Below, one piece after another: positions 53,600-63,431 of a stretch of 64,000 nucleotides of DNA. The notes below the pieces were generated by a model. The model saw only the letters and a program-made list of their open reading frames with translations, was not told the origin of the DNA and searched no databases. The position numbers and the translations under genes were made by a program. Position 1 is the stretch's first letter; each line of letters begins with the position of its first letter. The DNA is from Melioribacteraceae bacterium. Its GTDB lineage: Bacteria; Bacteroidota; Ignavibacteria; Ignavibacteriales; Melioribacteraceae. The DNA lies in contig BQMY01000092.1 in the NCBI GenBank assembly GCA_022181065.1, positions 1-64,000 on the forward strand, in the 5' to 3' direction.

Positions 53600-55459
53600 T
53601 TAGTTTAAATGTTGATTTTGGACACTTTTACGTTCATTCATCAAATCAAATATCAAGCGGAGAATCTCTTTTTGTGCTTCTTCATTTGCCGCTGAAGCGA
53701 GTCGCGCGTTATTTTCTTTAATCAGCTTATCAATTTTATCAAGTTCAACTCTTTTTACAAGATCAATGCAGTAAAGCCACATATCCTGTTCGAGTTTGAA
53801 ATCTGTAATAACATCGCTCCATCTTTTATTACTTATTGTTTCCTGTTCCATTGATAATGAAAGAATATAGTTTTTTAATTCATCATCTTCCACTTTCTCG
53901 AGTATATAAGATGGAGAAAAATTGTCTTCCATAAAGGCTTCATACACCAGAGTAGAAATTTCTTTTAATTTCTCATCCACAAAATCATCCGGTGTAATAT
54001 GATCAAAAATATGACCCGTTATTTTTTCATTTCCCTGAAGAAGCAACTTTATTAACTCTTTTTCCAGTTTGAAACTTGTTGAGCTTTGTTTTTTTATCTT
54101 TCCATCATTAGGATGTTCTTTGACCTGTTTTTGTTCCGGTCGGAAAGATTTATTTTCTCTGCTGCTTGAGAGTAGCTTCAATAATTCATTTTCGAGTAAT
54201 TTTTCTCTAAGTTTAAATTTTTCTGAAATAGACTTTAAGTACATATTTCTTTTTAGTTCGTCATTTATTAATGCTAAGAGACGAACAATTTCTCTTATCG
54301 CGGTAACCTGTTTATCGGGGTCTTCAAGATCGCCCGATTTTTTGTATAGATTTACCTGATATTCAAGAAAATTACCCGATTTACCAACCTCTTCCCTGAA
54401 TTTTTCCTTTCCGTAATTATTTATATAGCTGTCAGGATCTTCCCCGTCGGGTAGAGTTAATACTTTTATTGAAAAATCCTGTTTCAGGAATGTCTCTATA
54501 CTTCTTGTAGCCGCTTTTTGTCCTGCTGCGTCAGCATCGAACAGAACGATTACATTTCTTGTAAATCGGGAAAGGAGCTGAACCTGTTCATCGGTTAAAG
54601 CTGTACCTGAAGAAGCGACTATATTTTTTACCCCGTGTTTATACAATGCTATAACATCCATGTATCCTTCAACGAGTATAGCCTGATCGAGTTTTCTTAT
54701 TTCTTCCTTGGAGTGATACAGCCCGTATAGAACCCGGCGTTTGGAATATATCTGTGATTCTGGTGAGTTGAGATATTTAGCTACGTTATCATTTTTTTCA
54801 ATTATTCTTCCTCCAAACGCGATCACTCTCCCGTTAGTTGAAAGAATAGGGAATATTATCCTGCCCCTGAATTTATCATAAAAATCGTTATTGTTTTTTC
54901 TATCTATTAGTCCTAATTCTTCTGCTTTTTCGAGATCGATTTTATTCTCTGCCGCAAACCGAACAAAATTATCCCAGCCCGGCAATGCGTAACCCACACC
55001 GAAGGTCGTTAATATTTTATTTTCCAGTTTTCGTTTTTTGAGATATGATAACGCTGTTTTCCCCTCTGTGCTGTTTACGAGGTTGTTTACAAAATATTTT
55101 GCAGCTGCAACATTGGTCTCATACAAAATCTCAAGCGCTGATTGTTTTTTGTCGTAGTGCCCTGTTTCCGCTTCAAGTTCAATACCTAACGATCCCGCTA
55201 TCTCCTGCACTGATTCAATAAATGAGATATTTTTATAATCCATCAGAAAACGAAAAACATTGCCACCCGCGTGACAGCCAAAGCAGTGATAAATCTGTTT
55301 ATCCGGACTCACGGTGAATGATGGTGTTTTCTCCTGATGAAACGGGCACAGACCGATGAAGTTTTTACCTCTTCTCTTCAGTTGAATGAAACCTGAAATC
55401 AGATCAACAATATCCGCGCTTGAGCGAACTTCCTCTATTTTCTCTTCTGCTATTCTCAT
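53600..55459 (-). CDS. dnaG: DNA primase
   Basis: A 619-residue replicative primase that makes RNA primers. N-terminal zinc-binding domain: CPFHQEKTPSFTVSPDKQIYHCFGCHAGG. The RNA polymerase core has the TOPRIM parts VEGYMDVIAL and VLFDADAAGQKA with ALTDEQV between. The C-terminal helical region (about 440-619) is the DnaB-interacting domain. Length and order are standard for DnaG. Confidence 0.96.
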   Translation of the reverse strand: MRIAEEKIEEVRSSADIVDLISGFIQLKRRGKNFIGLCPFHQEKTPSFTVSPDKQIYHCFGCHAGGNVFRFLMDYKNISFIESVQEIAGSLGIELEAETGHYDKKQSALEILYETNVAAAKYFVNNLVNSTEGKTALSYLKKRKLENKILTTFGVGYALPGWDNFVRFAAENKIDLEKAEELGLIDRKNNNDFYDKFRGRIIFPILSTNGRVIAFGGRIIEKNDNVAKYLNSPESQIYSKRRVLYGLYHSKEEIRKLDQAILVEGYMDVIALYKHGVKNIVASSGTALTDEQVQLLSRFTRNVIVLFDADAAGQKAATRSIETFLKQDFSIKVLTLPDGEDPDSYINNYGKEKFREEVGKSGNFLEYQVNLYKKSGDLEDPDKQVTAIREIVRLLALINDELKRNMYLKSISEKFKLREKLLENELLKLLSSSRENKSFRPEQKQVKEHPNDGKIKKQSSTSFKLEKELIKLLLQGNEKITGHIFDHITPDDFVDEKLKEISTLVYEAFMEDNFSPSYILEKVEDDELKNYILSLSMEQETISNKRWSDVITDFKLEQDMWLYCIDLVKRVELDKIDKLIKENNARLASAANEEAQKEILRLIFDLMNERKSVQNQHLN

Positions 55460-55644
55460 ATTCTTTTATACTCTTCAATTAAAAATATAAAAAGAAACTC
55501 TTCATAAAAAAATATTATTATGATATATCTTCCCATCTCTGCAATATCTTATTGTACTTGGGCTAATAACAAAATATCTTACTTTTATTTTATCGTAATT
55601 ATATTAATTTAGTATCAAACATTGTTATATCTTTTTGGATTATT

Positions 55645-57264
55645 ATGCTATCTCGTTTCTTAATATTGGTGCTGGCGATTTCTATATACGCGCAAGAAAA
55701 CCCATACAGCATTTCTATTGACAGAATACAACGAGATCTCAACTTTCTTGGCAGTGATCTTTTTGAGGGAAGAGGTACCGGTACAACCGGTGGTGAGCTT
55801 TCTGCCAAGTACCTTGCTAAAGAACTTGATAACGCGGGATTGGTTCCTTTTGGTGACAATGGCACCTTTTATCAATATATTCCCATGCATGGTACAAAGT
55901 CCCTGCCCCAAAGTGAATTAAAAGTTTATATAGGCAATAACGAAACAATAAACCTTAAATGGTCAGAAAATTATGTATTGCTGAAATCCGGTCAGCAAAC
56001 TTTTACTCCTGTACCATTGCCTACTGTCTTTGCCGGATACGGTATTACTGCTCCTGAATTTGATTATAATGATTATCATGAACTTGATGTTCAGGGTAAA
56101 ATAGTTGTCATAATTGAAGGCGAACCTATATCGACCAATCGGGATTATTTTAATGGTGAATTCCCTACTATTTATTCATATACTGAATCCAAACTCAGGA
56201 TTGCCTATTCAAATGGTGCGGCGGGAACTATAATTATAACCAATCCATACGAAAGAAAAATCAACTGGGATAATATTAAGGCGGATTTTTCCTTTGAAGA
56301 TATCCGACTTGCATATGCAGCTTCTTCCAACTTATCGGTTTTGTTAAATCATGATTTCGCCGGACATTTATTTAAGGATTCTGATTATACTCTCGATGAA
56401 GTTTTTATCATGCATGGCGAACAAAAAATTAAAAGCTTCCCATTAAAATCCAGGCTTTCGTTTAAGGGTAGTTTCAACAAACGAGATTTTCTTTCGGCAA
56501 ATATAATCGGACTCAAAAGAGGAAGAAATAAATCAGACAGATATTTAATTATTTCAGCTCACTATGACCATCTGGGAATTGGACCGGCAGTCAAGGGTGA
56601 TTCGATTTACAATGGTGTGATGGATAATGCCATTGGATGTGCGGCGCTTCTTGAACTCGCTCGCGTGTTTCAGGAGCAAAATATAGAAACAGATCGCTCA
56701 ATTATTTTTGCCCTTGTTACTGGCGAAGAGAAGGGACTTCTGGGATCAACCTACTATACCGATCATCCCTCGGTTCCACTTTATTTAACCGATGGAAATA
56801 TCAATATTGATGGTGTCCCTTATATTGATCAATTCAAAAGTATAGTTGGTGTAGGGTCTGATTTAAGCAGTCTTGGAGAAATTCTCACAGAATCCGCTAA
56901 CAAAAACAATTTGTTTATGAGTGATATTCCTCACGGTTTTAAGTCTTGGGAATCATTTAACCGGTCTGATCAAATTGCCTTCGCAAAAGCGGGTATCCCC
57001 TCAATACTGGTAATGGAGGGTCCAAATTCTAAAAATTTAACTTTTGAAGAAACAATTGAAGAATTGAAATATTACAATAATTCAATTTACCATACCCCCT
57101 TCGATGATTTAAATATTAAAATTAATTATGATGCTGTTCATCAATATCTGGATTTATTAATTGATTATATTATTGATGTGTCTAATTCTGATAAATCACC
57201 AGTTTGGAAGGATAAAGTCGGTTATAAAATTGAAAGACTGCGCACCATTGCCGAGAAGCGTTAA
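55645..57264 (+). CDS. Secreted M28 family zinc aminopeptidase
   Basis: A 539-residue exported peptidase. Signal peptide 1-16 (LILVLAISIYAQ). A PA-type insert (about 130-250) precedes the M28 catalytic domain with two-zinc ligands: SAHYDHLGIG (His, Asp), GVMDNAIGCAALLELAR (Asp), VTGEEKGLLGS (Glu pair), NINIDG (Asp) and IYHTPFDD (His). It releases N-terminal amino acids in the periplasm or outside. The next gene starts at the base directly after its stop. Confidence 0.92.
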   Translation: MLSRFLILVLAISIYAQENPYSISIDRIQRDLNFLGSDLFEGRGTGTTGGELSAKYLAKELDNAGLVPFGDNGTFYQYIPMHGTKSLPQSELKVYIGNNETINLKWSENYVLLKSGQQTFTPVPLPTVFAGYGITAPEFDYNDYHELDVQGKIVVIIEGEPISTNRDYFNGEFPTIYSYTESKLRIAYSNGAAGTIIITNPYERKINWDNIKADFSFEDIRLAYAASSNLSVLLNHDFAGHLFKDSDYTLDEVFIMHGEQKIKSFPLKSRLSFKGSFNKRDFLSANIIGLKRGRNKSDRYLIISAHYDHLGIGPAVKGDSIYNGVMDNAIGCAALLELARVFQEQNIETDRSIIFALVTGEEKGLLGSTYYTDHPSVPLYLTDGNINIDGVPYIDQFKSIVGVGSDLSSLGEILTESANKNNLFMSDIPHGFKSWESFNRSDQIAFAKAGIPSILVMEGPNSKNLTFEETIEELKYYNNSIYHTPFDDLNIKINYDAVHQYLDLLIDYIIDVSNSDKSPVWKDKVGYKIERLRTIAEKR

Positions 57265-58092
57265 TTGAAAAGATCTGTGATTTACATATTTTTAATATTT
57301 ATTATGGTTTCCTGCTCCGGTTTCTCCGGAAAGGTTACGGTTATAAATATTACGGGTTCATCAACAATGTATCATTTGACTGAACAGCTAGCCGCTGAAT
57401 ATATGACGCTGCACCCTAATGTGTCTATATATGTTAGCGGAAGTTCTACAGCATCGGGTATAAAAGCTTTGATCAATAATGAAACTGACATTTGTACCGC
57501 CTCTCGTACTCTTCAGCCGGAAGAAGCAAAAATGCTTTCTGATTATTATCAAACCGTCGGGATGTTTTACCTTATCGCAAAAGATGCTCTCACAATATAT
57601 GTTAATACTGAAAATAAAGTTGATGATCTCACCGTTAAGCAAGTTCGTGATATTTATACCGGTAAAATTACCAACTGGTCCGAAGCAGGTGGTGATAACA
57701 TTGAGATATTACCTATAATACGTGTTCCTAATTCCGGTACCCACATATACTTCAAGGAACACGTGCTCGCGGGAGCTGATTATACAAATAAAGCTCAGGC
57801 TGAAGCAACGACACAAGATGTAATTGATGAAGTTGCTTCAATTGAAAACGCTATTGGTTATGGTGGTATCGTTAAAAACCCCGATATAAAGGCTCTTAAA
57901 ATTCAGGGCGTTGTACCGAGTGAGACAAATGTGCGTAACGACCGGTATCTGCTTACGCGTTATCTTCATTTTTTTACAACAAATACACCGAGAGGTGAAG
58001 TTAAAAACTTTATTGATTGGACCCTAACCCCGGCAGGACAAAAAGTTATAGAAAAAACTGACTTTATTTCTTTATTTAATGTATCATACTAG
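57265..58092 (+). CDS. PstS-like phosphate-binding lipoprotein
   Basis: A 275-residue lipoprotein: signal ending IFIMVSCSG (lipid-modified Cys). The mature part resembles PstS periplasmic phosphate-binding proteins: INITGSSTMYHLTEQLAAEY, VSGSSTASGIKALINNETDICTASR, VRDIYTGKITNWSEAGG and IIRVPNSGTHIYFKEHVL. No pstC, pstA or pstB follow, so it is an orphan binding protein. It starts with TTG immediately after the M28 stop (coupled translation) and overlaps the convergent pseudogene by about 17 bases. Confidence 0.85.
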   Translation: MKRSVIYIFLIFIMVSCSGFSGKVTVINITGSSTMYHLTEQLAAEYMTLHPNVSIYVSGSSTASGIKALINNETDICTASRTLQPEEAKMLSDYYQTVGMFYLIAKDALTIYVNTENKVDDLTVKQVRDIYTGKITNWSEAGGDNIEILPIIRVPNSGTHIYFKEHVLAGADYTNKAQAEATTQDVIDEVASIENAIGYGGIVKNPDIKALKIQGVVPSETNVRNDRYLLTRYLHFFTTNTPRGEVKNFIDWTLTPAGQKVIEKTDFISLFNVSY

Positions 58093-58687
58093 ATTCCAGG
58101 ATAGCCTTCAATTCATATCCCTTTGCCGAAATTCTCTCCGCAATTGTTGTCAGGTTTTTCAATCCCGCGAAATACCAGAAGTACTTTTCTTTTAATTTTC
58201 CGGTTTTAATGTTATAAAATTCAGACTTTGGTTTATTAAGATTTGGAATCAAGATTGTTTCCGATAATATCCTGAGCTGATTTATCTGCTCAAGTCCTGA
58301 ATTTAGTTCATTATAAAATTCTGATATTTTGAAGATTAGTGGTACTTCGAATAGATCGATTACTCCTTATTCCAGACTTGCTTTCCACATGTGGGATTCC
58401 ACTTTAACCGGTTCAATTCTTGGTTCAAGACTGGGCATTCCACCAACGGCGATTAAAGAATCGTAGTAATTGATGATTTGAGGTAATATTTTTGATACTC
58501 TGTCTGTTCTGTTGACTACATCCGTTATTTCTTTAATAAGACCTTCTGAAATTTGTTCACGTTTTATCTGATTTTGACTTTCCAAATTATATTCATTAAG
58601 CAGGAAAGCTCCGTAAACACCAAAAAATACAATGATCAATTCGATGAAGTATTTGCCCAGCGAATTAAATTTTGTCTTTTCCTTCAA
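58076..58687 (-). pseudogene. Small membrane protein gene with an in-frame TAA stop
   Basis: The frame opens with TTG at 58687 and encodes one N-terminal helix (FIELIIVFFGVYGAFLLNEYN, reminiscent of DUF6090-like proteins) and a soluble domain, then meets TAA at 58369-58367 after WKASLE. Translation resumes in the same frame without another stop for 96 codons: GVIDLFEVPLIFKISEFYNE, INQLRILSETILIPN, KYFWYFAGLKNLTTIAERIS, ending at TAA near 58076. The simplest reading is a ~203-residue protein broken by one nonsense mutation; readthrough or a sequencing error are alternatives. It follows the SIR2 gene by 21 bases on the same strand. Confidence 0.75.
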
Positions 58688-58708
58688 ATTTTAGCTCTAT
58701 TCGTTATA

Positions 58709-59821
58709 TTAATTGAATATATCATTAAAATATCGATTATCCGAAATAAATTCTTCCATCGTTATCTCCAGAAACTTTATTTCCTTAGATATTGCCGCGT
58801 ATTTCGATTTTAATTTCTTGTTTATTCTATTATTAACTACAGTGATATTTATTTCTTTCTTGTAATTTTTTTTGAGTAATGCTTTGATGTGTACATCAGA
58901 TGAAGAGAACGAATAACCTATGAATACCAGATGACGGGCAACTCTTAATTCTCTGGCGGCTTCCGAGAAAAGTTGAGTTAATACCGGCTGATCCATTACT
59001 TTTGTGTATGATGGCGGCTGTATCAATGTTTGAAAATCTGTGTTATCAATCGGACAGCTATACTCATACCTTTCATTTTCAGGATATGTATAACCCAAAA
59101 ACTTTCCTTTATTCAGGTCTATGTGTCGATCCCAGGGAGTTAATAATGTCTGATTGCAACAATTGCAATATTTCCAGTTTAATGAGCCATGCAGTTTTAA
59201 TATTTTGAATGGTACAGGATCAACCTCGTGCTCAACTATAACTGGCTGATTGGGATTAACCCAAAAATTGAAATTTTTCAATACATCAGTTTTTTCATAA
59301 TTCATAAGTGGAATTGAATAATCTATAAACCCTGTTGTCTTGAAGTATTCCTCAAACGCCTGTTCCAGTAAAGTATCATAGTTTAATGTAATTATTGAAA
59401 AATTTCTTGTGTGATAGAGCACTCTCTTCCAAAAATTATGATATGCAGTATGCTCTTTATCAGTGTGCAAGTTGACGGCATGGTGTACCAGTTTAATCAA
59501 ATATTCTCTAATTATTTGCAGTTTGGTTTGACTGTAATAACTGCTCAAACTTTGATTATTATAAATAAAATAATCGAGGTAACCGAATACCGCTTCAAGA
59601 TTTGGATAGTTTTCCAGGGAAATATCAAAATCAAAGTTTTCTGTAATAAATTGAATAACCTCTTTGCCAATAACTGAATCTGTTATTTCACTGTTTTTGC
59701 CTGAGAGTATATATGGGAGGATATCTTTCTTGAGAGGCACACCATCAGGATGGCTTGCTCCTGCACCAAGTATAAAAACGATATCTCGTTCAGCGGGGTA
59801 TTTAAGGAATATTTCTTTCAT
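58709..59821 (-). CDS. SIR2-like domain protein, candidate defence NADase
   Basis: A 370-residue protein with the SIR2 NAD-binding pattern: IVFILGAGASHPDGVP (NAD-binding GAGAS), FSIITLNYDTLLEQAF, ILKLHGSLNWKYC (His position) and HLVFIGYSFSSSDVHIKALL. A Cys-rich stretch (CNCC ... SCP) may bind zinc. Stand-alone SIR2-family proteins of this size often act as NAD-depleting effectors in anti-phage systems; enzymes that deacylate proteins are the other possibility. The ATG at 59821 is preferred to a longer TTG frame (59848) that begins inside the murQ terminator. Confidence 0.8.
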   Translation of the reverse strand: MKEIFLKYPAERDIVFILGAGASHPDGVPLKKDILPYILSGKNSEITDSVIGKEVIQFITENFDFDISLENYPNLEAVFGYLDYFIYNNQSLSSYYSQTKLQIIREYLIKLVHHAVNLHTDKEHTAYHNFWKRVLYHTRNFSIITLNYDTLLEQAFEEYFKTTGFIDYSIPLMNYEKTDVLKNFNFWVNPNQPVIVEHEVDPVPFKILKLHGSLNWKYCNCCNQTLLTPWDRHIDLNKGKFLGYTYPENERYEYSCPIDNTDFQTLIQPPSYTKVMDQPVLTQLFSEAARELRVARHLVFIGYSFSSSDVHIKALLKKNYKKEINITVVNNRINKKLKSKYAAISKEIKFLEITMEEFISDNRYFNDIFN

Positions 59822-59830
59822 AATATTTAT

Positions 59831-59866
59831 AAAAAAAGCCTTATCCAAAATAATCAGATAAGGCTT
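59831..59866 (-). terminator. Terminator of murQ
   Basis: Ten-base perfect arms AAGCCTTATC (59836-59845) and GATAAGGCTT (59857-59866) with an 11-base loop, followed on the minus strand by a T-run. It isolates murQ from the SIR2 gene. Confidence 0.88.
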
Positions 59867-59890
59867 AAAATAAAGTAAAATTTAAGTTAT

Positions 59891-60817
59891 CTATTTCATT
59901 TCAATTGCCTGACGCACAAAACCTTCCGATTTAGCGAGTCTTTCTTTCGCCTCCTCGGCTGTTACATTCGCGCGGATCATAACAAGCGCGGTTTTTACGT
60001 GACCACCGGCTTTCATCAAATATTCTGAAGCTTCATCATAAGTGAGTCCGGTTATCGTCATAACAATTCTCTTGGATCTCTCAACAAGTTTCTTATTTGT
60101 CATTTGAAGATCGATCATCATGTTTTCATATACTTTACCAAGTCTGATCATCGAAGCTGTGGTAAGCATATTGAGTACCAGCTTCTGCGCGGTGCCAGAT
60201 TTCATACGTGTAGAGCCCATAACTACTTCCGGACCTACATGCGCGCAAATAGGTACATCAACATCTTCGATGTTAAATGTATCGCGCGGTGTTGCGGTTA
60301 CATATAGAGTTTTAGCGCCAAGCGCCTTCGCTTTTTTAACCGCACCAATTACATAAGGTGTTCGTCTGCTGGCTGCAATTCCGCAAACAACATCTTTTGC
60401 AGTTACTTTAGCGCTCATAACATCAGCAGCGCCATTTTCTTCAAAATCTTCGGCACCTTCCTGTGCTCTGAACATAGCTTCTTTTCCACCTGCAATATAC
60501 CCTTCAATCATTCCAAAAGGTGTACCGAAAGTTGGCGGGCACTCGGAAGCGTCAACGACACCCAATCTACCACTGGTTCCTGCGCCAAAGTAAAGGAGTC
60601 GTCCACCATTTTTAATCGCCTCAACGATGATATCAACTGCCTGTGCGATAAAAGGAACTTCCTTTTCAACAGCTAACGGGACCTTTTTATCTTCGCTGTT
60701 GATAATACGACATATTTCCTCTGTAGTCCTGGCATCTATATCCATTGAGGCGGGATTTCGCTGTTCGGTTGATAGTTTGGCTATCTCCTCGAACAAATTT
60801 TTTGAATCTTTTGTCAT
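59891..60817 (-). CDS. murQ: N-acetylmuramic acid 6-phosphate etherase
   Basis: A 308-residue SIS-domain enzyme that cleaves the lactyl ether of MurNAc-6-phosphate during peptidoglycan recycling. Motifs: LSTEQRNPASMDID, GGRLLYFGAGTSGRLGVVDASECPPTFG and GSTRMKSGTAQKLVLNML. The C-terminal UBA-like helical part (LTYDEASEYLMKAGGHVKTALVM) is present. It overlaps rsmG by 4 bases, an unusual partner. Confidence 0.96.
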   Translation of the reverse strand: MTKDSKNLFEEIAKLSTEQRNPASMDIDARTTEEICRIINSEDKKVPLAVEKEVPFIAQAVDIIVEAIKNGGRLLYFGAGTSGRLGVVDASECPPTFGTPFGMIEGYIAGGKEAMFRAQEGAEDFEENGAADVMSAKVTAKDVVCGIAASRRTPYVIGAVKKAKALGAKTLYVTATPRDTFNIEDVDVPICAHVGPEVVMGSTRMKSGTAQKLVLNMLTTASMIRLGKVYENMMIDLQMTNKKLVERSKRIVMTITGLTYDEASEYLMKAGGHVKTALVMIRANVTAEEAKERLAKSEGFVRQAIEMK

Positions 60818-61506
60818 TTTTGCAATTCCACCATGATTAATTTTTTGCCTTTCTCATTACGGATATTATTTGGTTTGTAGGCCATTTCGAAAACGGTGGA
60901 TTTTTTGATATACGATTTATATTTGGTTTCCGCAATTTTGAATTCCTCGGAGATATCTCCCCCTTTCATAACCAACATGTAAGCCTTGTCTTTAACCAAA
61001 GGTATCGCGTATCTAAAAAGTATTATTAACGGTACGGTCGCTCTACTGACAACCAGGTCGAATGAGTTTTTGTATTTTTCCTTAAACTCATCGCTTTCCA
61101 CTCTGCTGTTTTCGGCAATTACATTTGTGAGTTTCAATTTGTCAAGAAACTCGGTAACTGCATTAATTTTTTTAGCTGTTGAATCGGCAAGCACACCCCT
61201 CATTAAGGGTTTGGAGATTGCCAATGGTATTCCCGGAAAACCCCCGCCGGTGCCGATATCTAAAAACTTGAACATCTTATCCGGTACGTATTCTGATAGA
61301 AAGTAAGAGATGAAGACGTGATTTTCAATAATGTTTTCAACGTCTTTACGGGAAATAAGATTAATTTCTTCATTTTTATCTGCTACAAGCGAAGCAAAGT
61401 GCGCTAATCTTTCCATTTGGTAAAGATCAGGATTAAGACTGTTTTCCCATAAAAGTTGTTTAATTTCTCTTAGATATTGTTCCTGTAAATCCAACAAATA
61501 CCTCAA
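60814..61506 (-). CDS. rsmG: 16S rRNA (guanine-527-N7)-methyltransferase
   Basis: A 230-residue SAM-dependent methyltransferase. Motifs: INLISRKDVENIIENHVF, FLDIGTGGGFPGIPLAI (SAM-binding motif I), DSTAKKINAVTEFL and DLVVSRATVPL. It methylates G527 of 16S rRNA. It starts with TTG at 61506, four bases after mnmG; no better ATG exists before the conserved region. Coupled to murQ downstream. Confidence 0.93.
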   Translation of the reverse strand: MRYLLDLQEQYLREIKQLLWENSLNPDLYQMERLAHFASLVADKNEEINLISRKDVENIIENHVFISYFLSEYVPDKMFKFLDIGTGGGFPGIPLAISKPLMRGVLADSTAKKINAVTEFLDKLKLTNVIAENSRVESDEFKEKYKNSFDLVVSRATVPLIILFRYAIPLVKDKAYMLVMKGGDISEEFKIAETKYKSYIKKSTVFEMAYKPNNIRNEKGKKLIMVELQK

Positions 61507-61509
61507 TTT

Positions 61510-63387
61510 TTAGTTTTTTAAATATACTAATAAAACTGAAATATCAGAAGGGGAAACTCCTGAAATTCTTGATGCCTGTCCCAATGACCTTGGTTTTACA
61601 CGCTCAAGTTTTTCCCTTCCTTCCGCTGATATTGCATTTATTTTATTATAGTTAAAACTTAAAGGAATATTTATGCTCTCCAGGTTTTCAAGTTTTTTCA
61701 CCATTTCCTGTTGACGCATAATATATCCTTCATACTTCATTTCTATCTCAACCTGCTCAATTGCCCTTTCATTTTCTTTTAGTGCTTTAATAACAGGATA
61801 TTCCATCTCATCAATTGTTTCAAGAATATCCGCAAGTTTGAGATCAGGTCTTTTTGCTAATTTGTTAACTGTTTCTGAATTATTAAGTAAACTTGATTCT
61901 TTTTCTTCCAGTAAACCATTTATTTTATCCGGCTTAAGTCTTAAACCCGAAAATGTTTCTTTAGCTTCTTCCACTAATGATTCGTATTCAACAAATTTTT
62001 CATAATCTTCTTTTTTTATCAGTCCAATTTCGTACCCGAATTTTGTTAGTCTTCTATCCGCGTTATCCTGCCGTAAAAGCAATCTGTGTTCAGCTCTTGA
62101 AGTAAACATTCTATAAGGTTCATCTGTTGATTTTCCTACAAGATCATCTATCAGTACGCCTATGTACGCGTCACTTCGTGAAAGCACAACCTGGTCTCTT
62201 CCGGTAATTTTCAGAGCCGCGTTTATCCCGGCAATTAAACCTTGACCGGCCGCTTCCTCATAACCTGAAGTACCATTTATTTGACCGGCAAAATATAGCC
62301 CTTCCACAAGTTTGGTTTCCAATGTAAGGTCAATTTGATAAGGTGGGAAATAGTCATACTCCACCGCGTATCCCGGACGAGTCATTTCCGCCTTTTCCAA
62401 TCCCCTGATTTTTCTTATTGCCTCAAGTTGTATTTCTGCCGGTAATGAAGTCGAAAACCCATTTACATATATTGTATCATCATTCAATCCTTCAGGTTCA
62501 AGGAACAACTGGTGTGCTGTTTTTTCAGCGAATCTTACTATTTTATCCTCGATTGAGGGGCAATATCTTGGTCCCGCTCCCTGTATCACTCCCCTGAAAA
62601 GTGGAGAATCATCAAATCCTTTTTCCAGAATTTTGTGTACGTCCATATCAGTGTAAGTTAACCAGCAGCTAACCTGAGGTAAATATGGAAATAATGATTT
62701 ATCTGTCCTCAAGGAAAATGGAAGCGGTATCTCATCGCCTGGCTGTTCTTCAAGTACATCATAATTCAAAGAATTTTTCGCCAGTCTTGGTGGCGTTCCG
62801 GTTTTTAATCTGCCGGAAACAAATCCCATATCCTCAAATGATTTTGTGAGTCCTGTGGAAGGCTGTTCACCAAAGCGTCCACCTTTCACCTGATTTAACC
62901 CCGTGTGCATTAGTCCGTTCATAAAAGTACCGGAACAGACTATAAGGGATTTACATTTAATCTCTTCACCCGAAAGTGTTTTTACATAAGATATTTTTTT
63001 ATTTTCTTCGAATGCTTCTATTACAGCATCTTCAATTATTTCAATTCCGGGAGTGGTTTGAATTATACGGGACGCTTCCGCGGAATACAATTCTCTATCT
63101 GACTGGCATCTTCCCGCCCAAACAGCCGGACCTTTTGATTTATTTAACGTTCTGAACTGTATTCCAGTTTTATCTGCGATCAAACCCATAACGCCACCAA
63201 GCGCATCTATCTCATGCACAAGATGTCCTTTCGCGCTTCCACCAATAGCGGGATTGCAAGACATTCTGCCAATCGCGTTTTTATCCATAGTAACCATAGC
63301 TGTTTTCACCCCTATTTTGGCTGCGGCTACTGCCGCTTCAATCCCTGCGTGACCTCCACCAACTACGATTACATCAAATTCTCTCAT
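61510..63387 (-). CDS. mnmG: tRNA uridine-5-carboxymethylaminomethyl modification enzyme MnmG
   Basis: A 625-residue FAD protein that with MnmE modifies U34 of tRNAs. Motifs: [19 protein letters not shown] (FAD binding), [65 protein letters not shown], and the C-terminal tRNA-binding [24 protein letters not shown] precedes the ATG at 63387. Downstream of mnmE in the usual order. Confidence 0.97.
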   Translation of the reverse strand: MREFDVIVVGGGHAGIEAAVAAAKIGVKTAMVTMDKNAIGRMSCNPAIGGSAKGHLVHEIDALGGVMGLIADKTGIQFRTLNKSKGPAVWAGRCQSDRELYSAEASRIIQTTPGIEIIEDAVIEAFEENKKISYVKTLSGEEIKCKSLIVCSGTFMNGLMHTGLNQVKGGRFGEQPSTGLTKSFEDMGFVSGRLKTGTPPRLAKNSLNYDVLEEQPGDEIPLPFSLRTDKSLFPYLPQVSCWLTYTDMDVHKILEKGFDDSPLFRGVIQGAGPRYCPSIEDKIVRFAEKTAHQLFLEPEGLNDDTIYVNGFSTSLPAEIQLEAIRKIRGLEKAEMTRPGYAVEYDYFPPYQIDLTLETKLVEGLYFAGQINGTSGYEEAAGQGLIAGINAALKITGRDQVVLSRSDAYIGVLIDDLVGKSTDEPYRMFTSRAEHRLLLRQDNADRRLTKFGYEIGLIKKEDYEKFVEYESLVEEAKETFSGLRLKPDKINGLLEEKESSLLNNSETVNKLAKRPDLKLADILETIDEMEYPVIKALKENERAIEQVEIEMKYEGYIMRQQEMVKKLENLESINIPLSFNYNKINAISAEGREKLERVKPRSLGQASRISGVSPSDISVLLVYLKN

Positions 63388-63412
63388 CTATTCCTTTCTG
63401 AGTTCACGTTTT

Positions 63413-63428
63413 TGTTCCACGTGAAACA
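63413..63428. other. parS-like centromere site 1
   Basis: TGTTCCACGTGAAACA matches the ParB-binding consensus TGTTNCACGTGAAACA at every fixed position. It lies in the 44-base gap between mnmE and mnmG. ParB sites typically cluster near the replication origin. Confidence 0.85.
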
Positions 63429-63431
63429 AAT

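Noticed and set aside
59822-59848. TTG start giving a longer SIR2 protein
   Set aside because: This start lies within the murQ terminator hairpin; the ATG at 59821 follows it.
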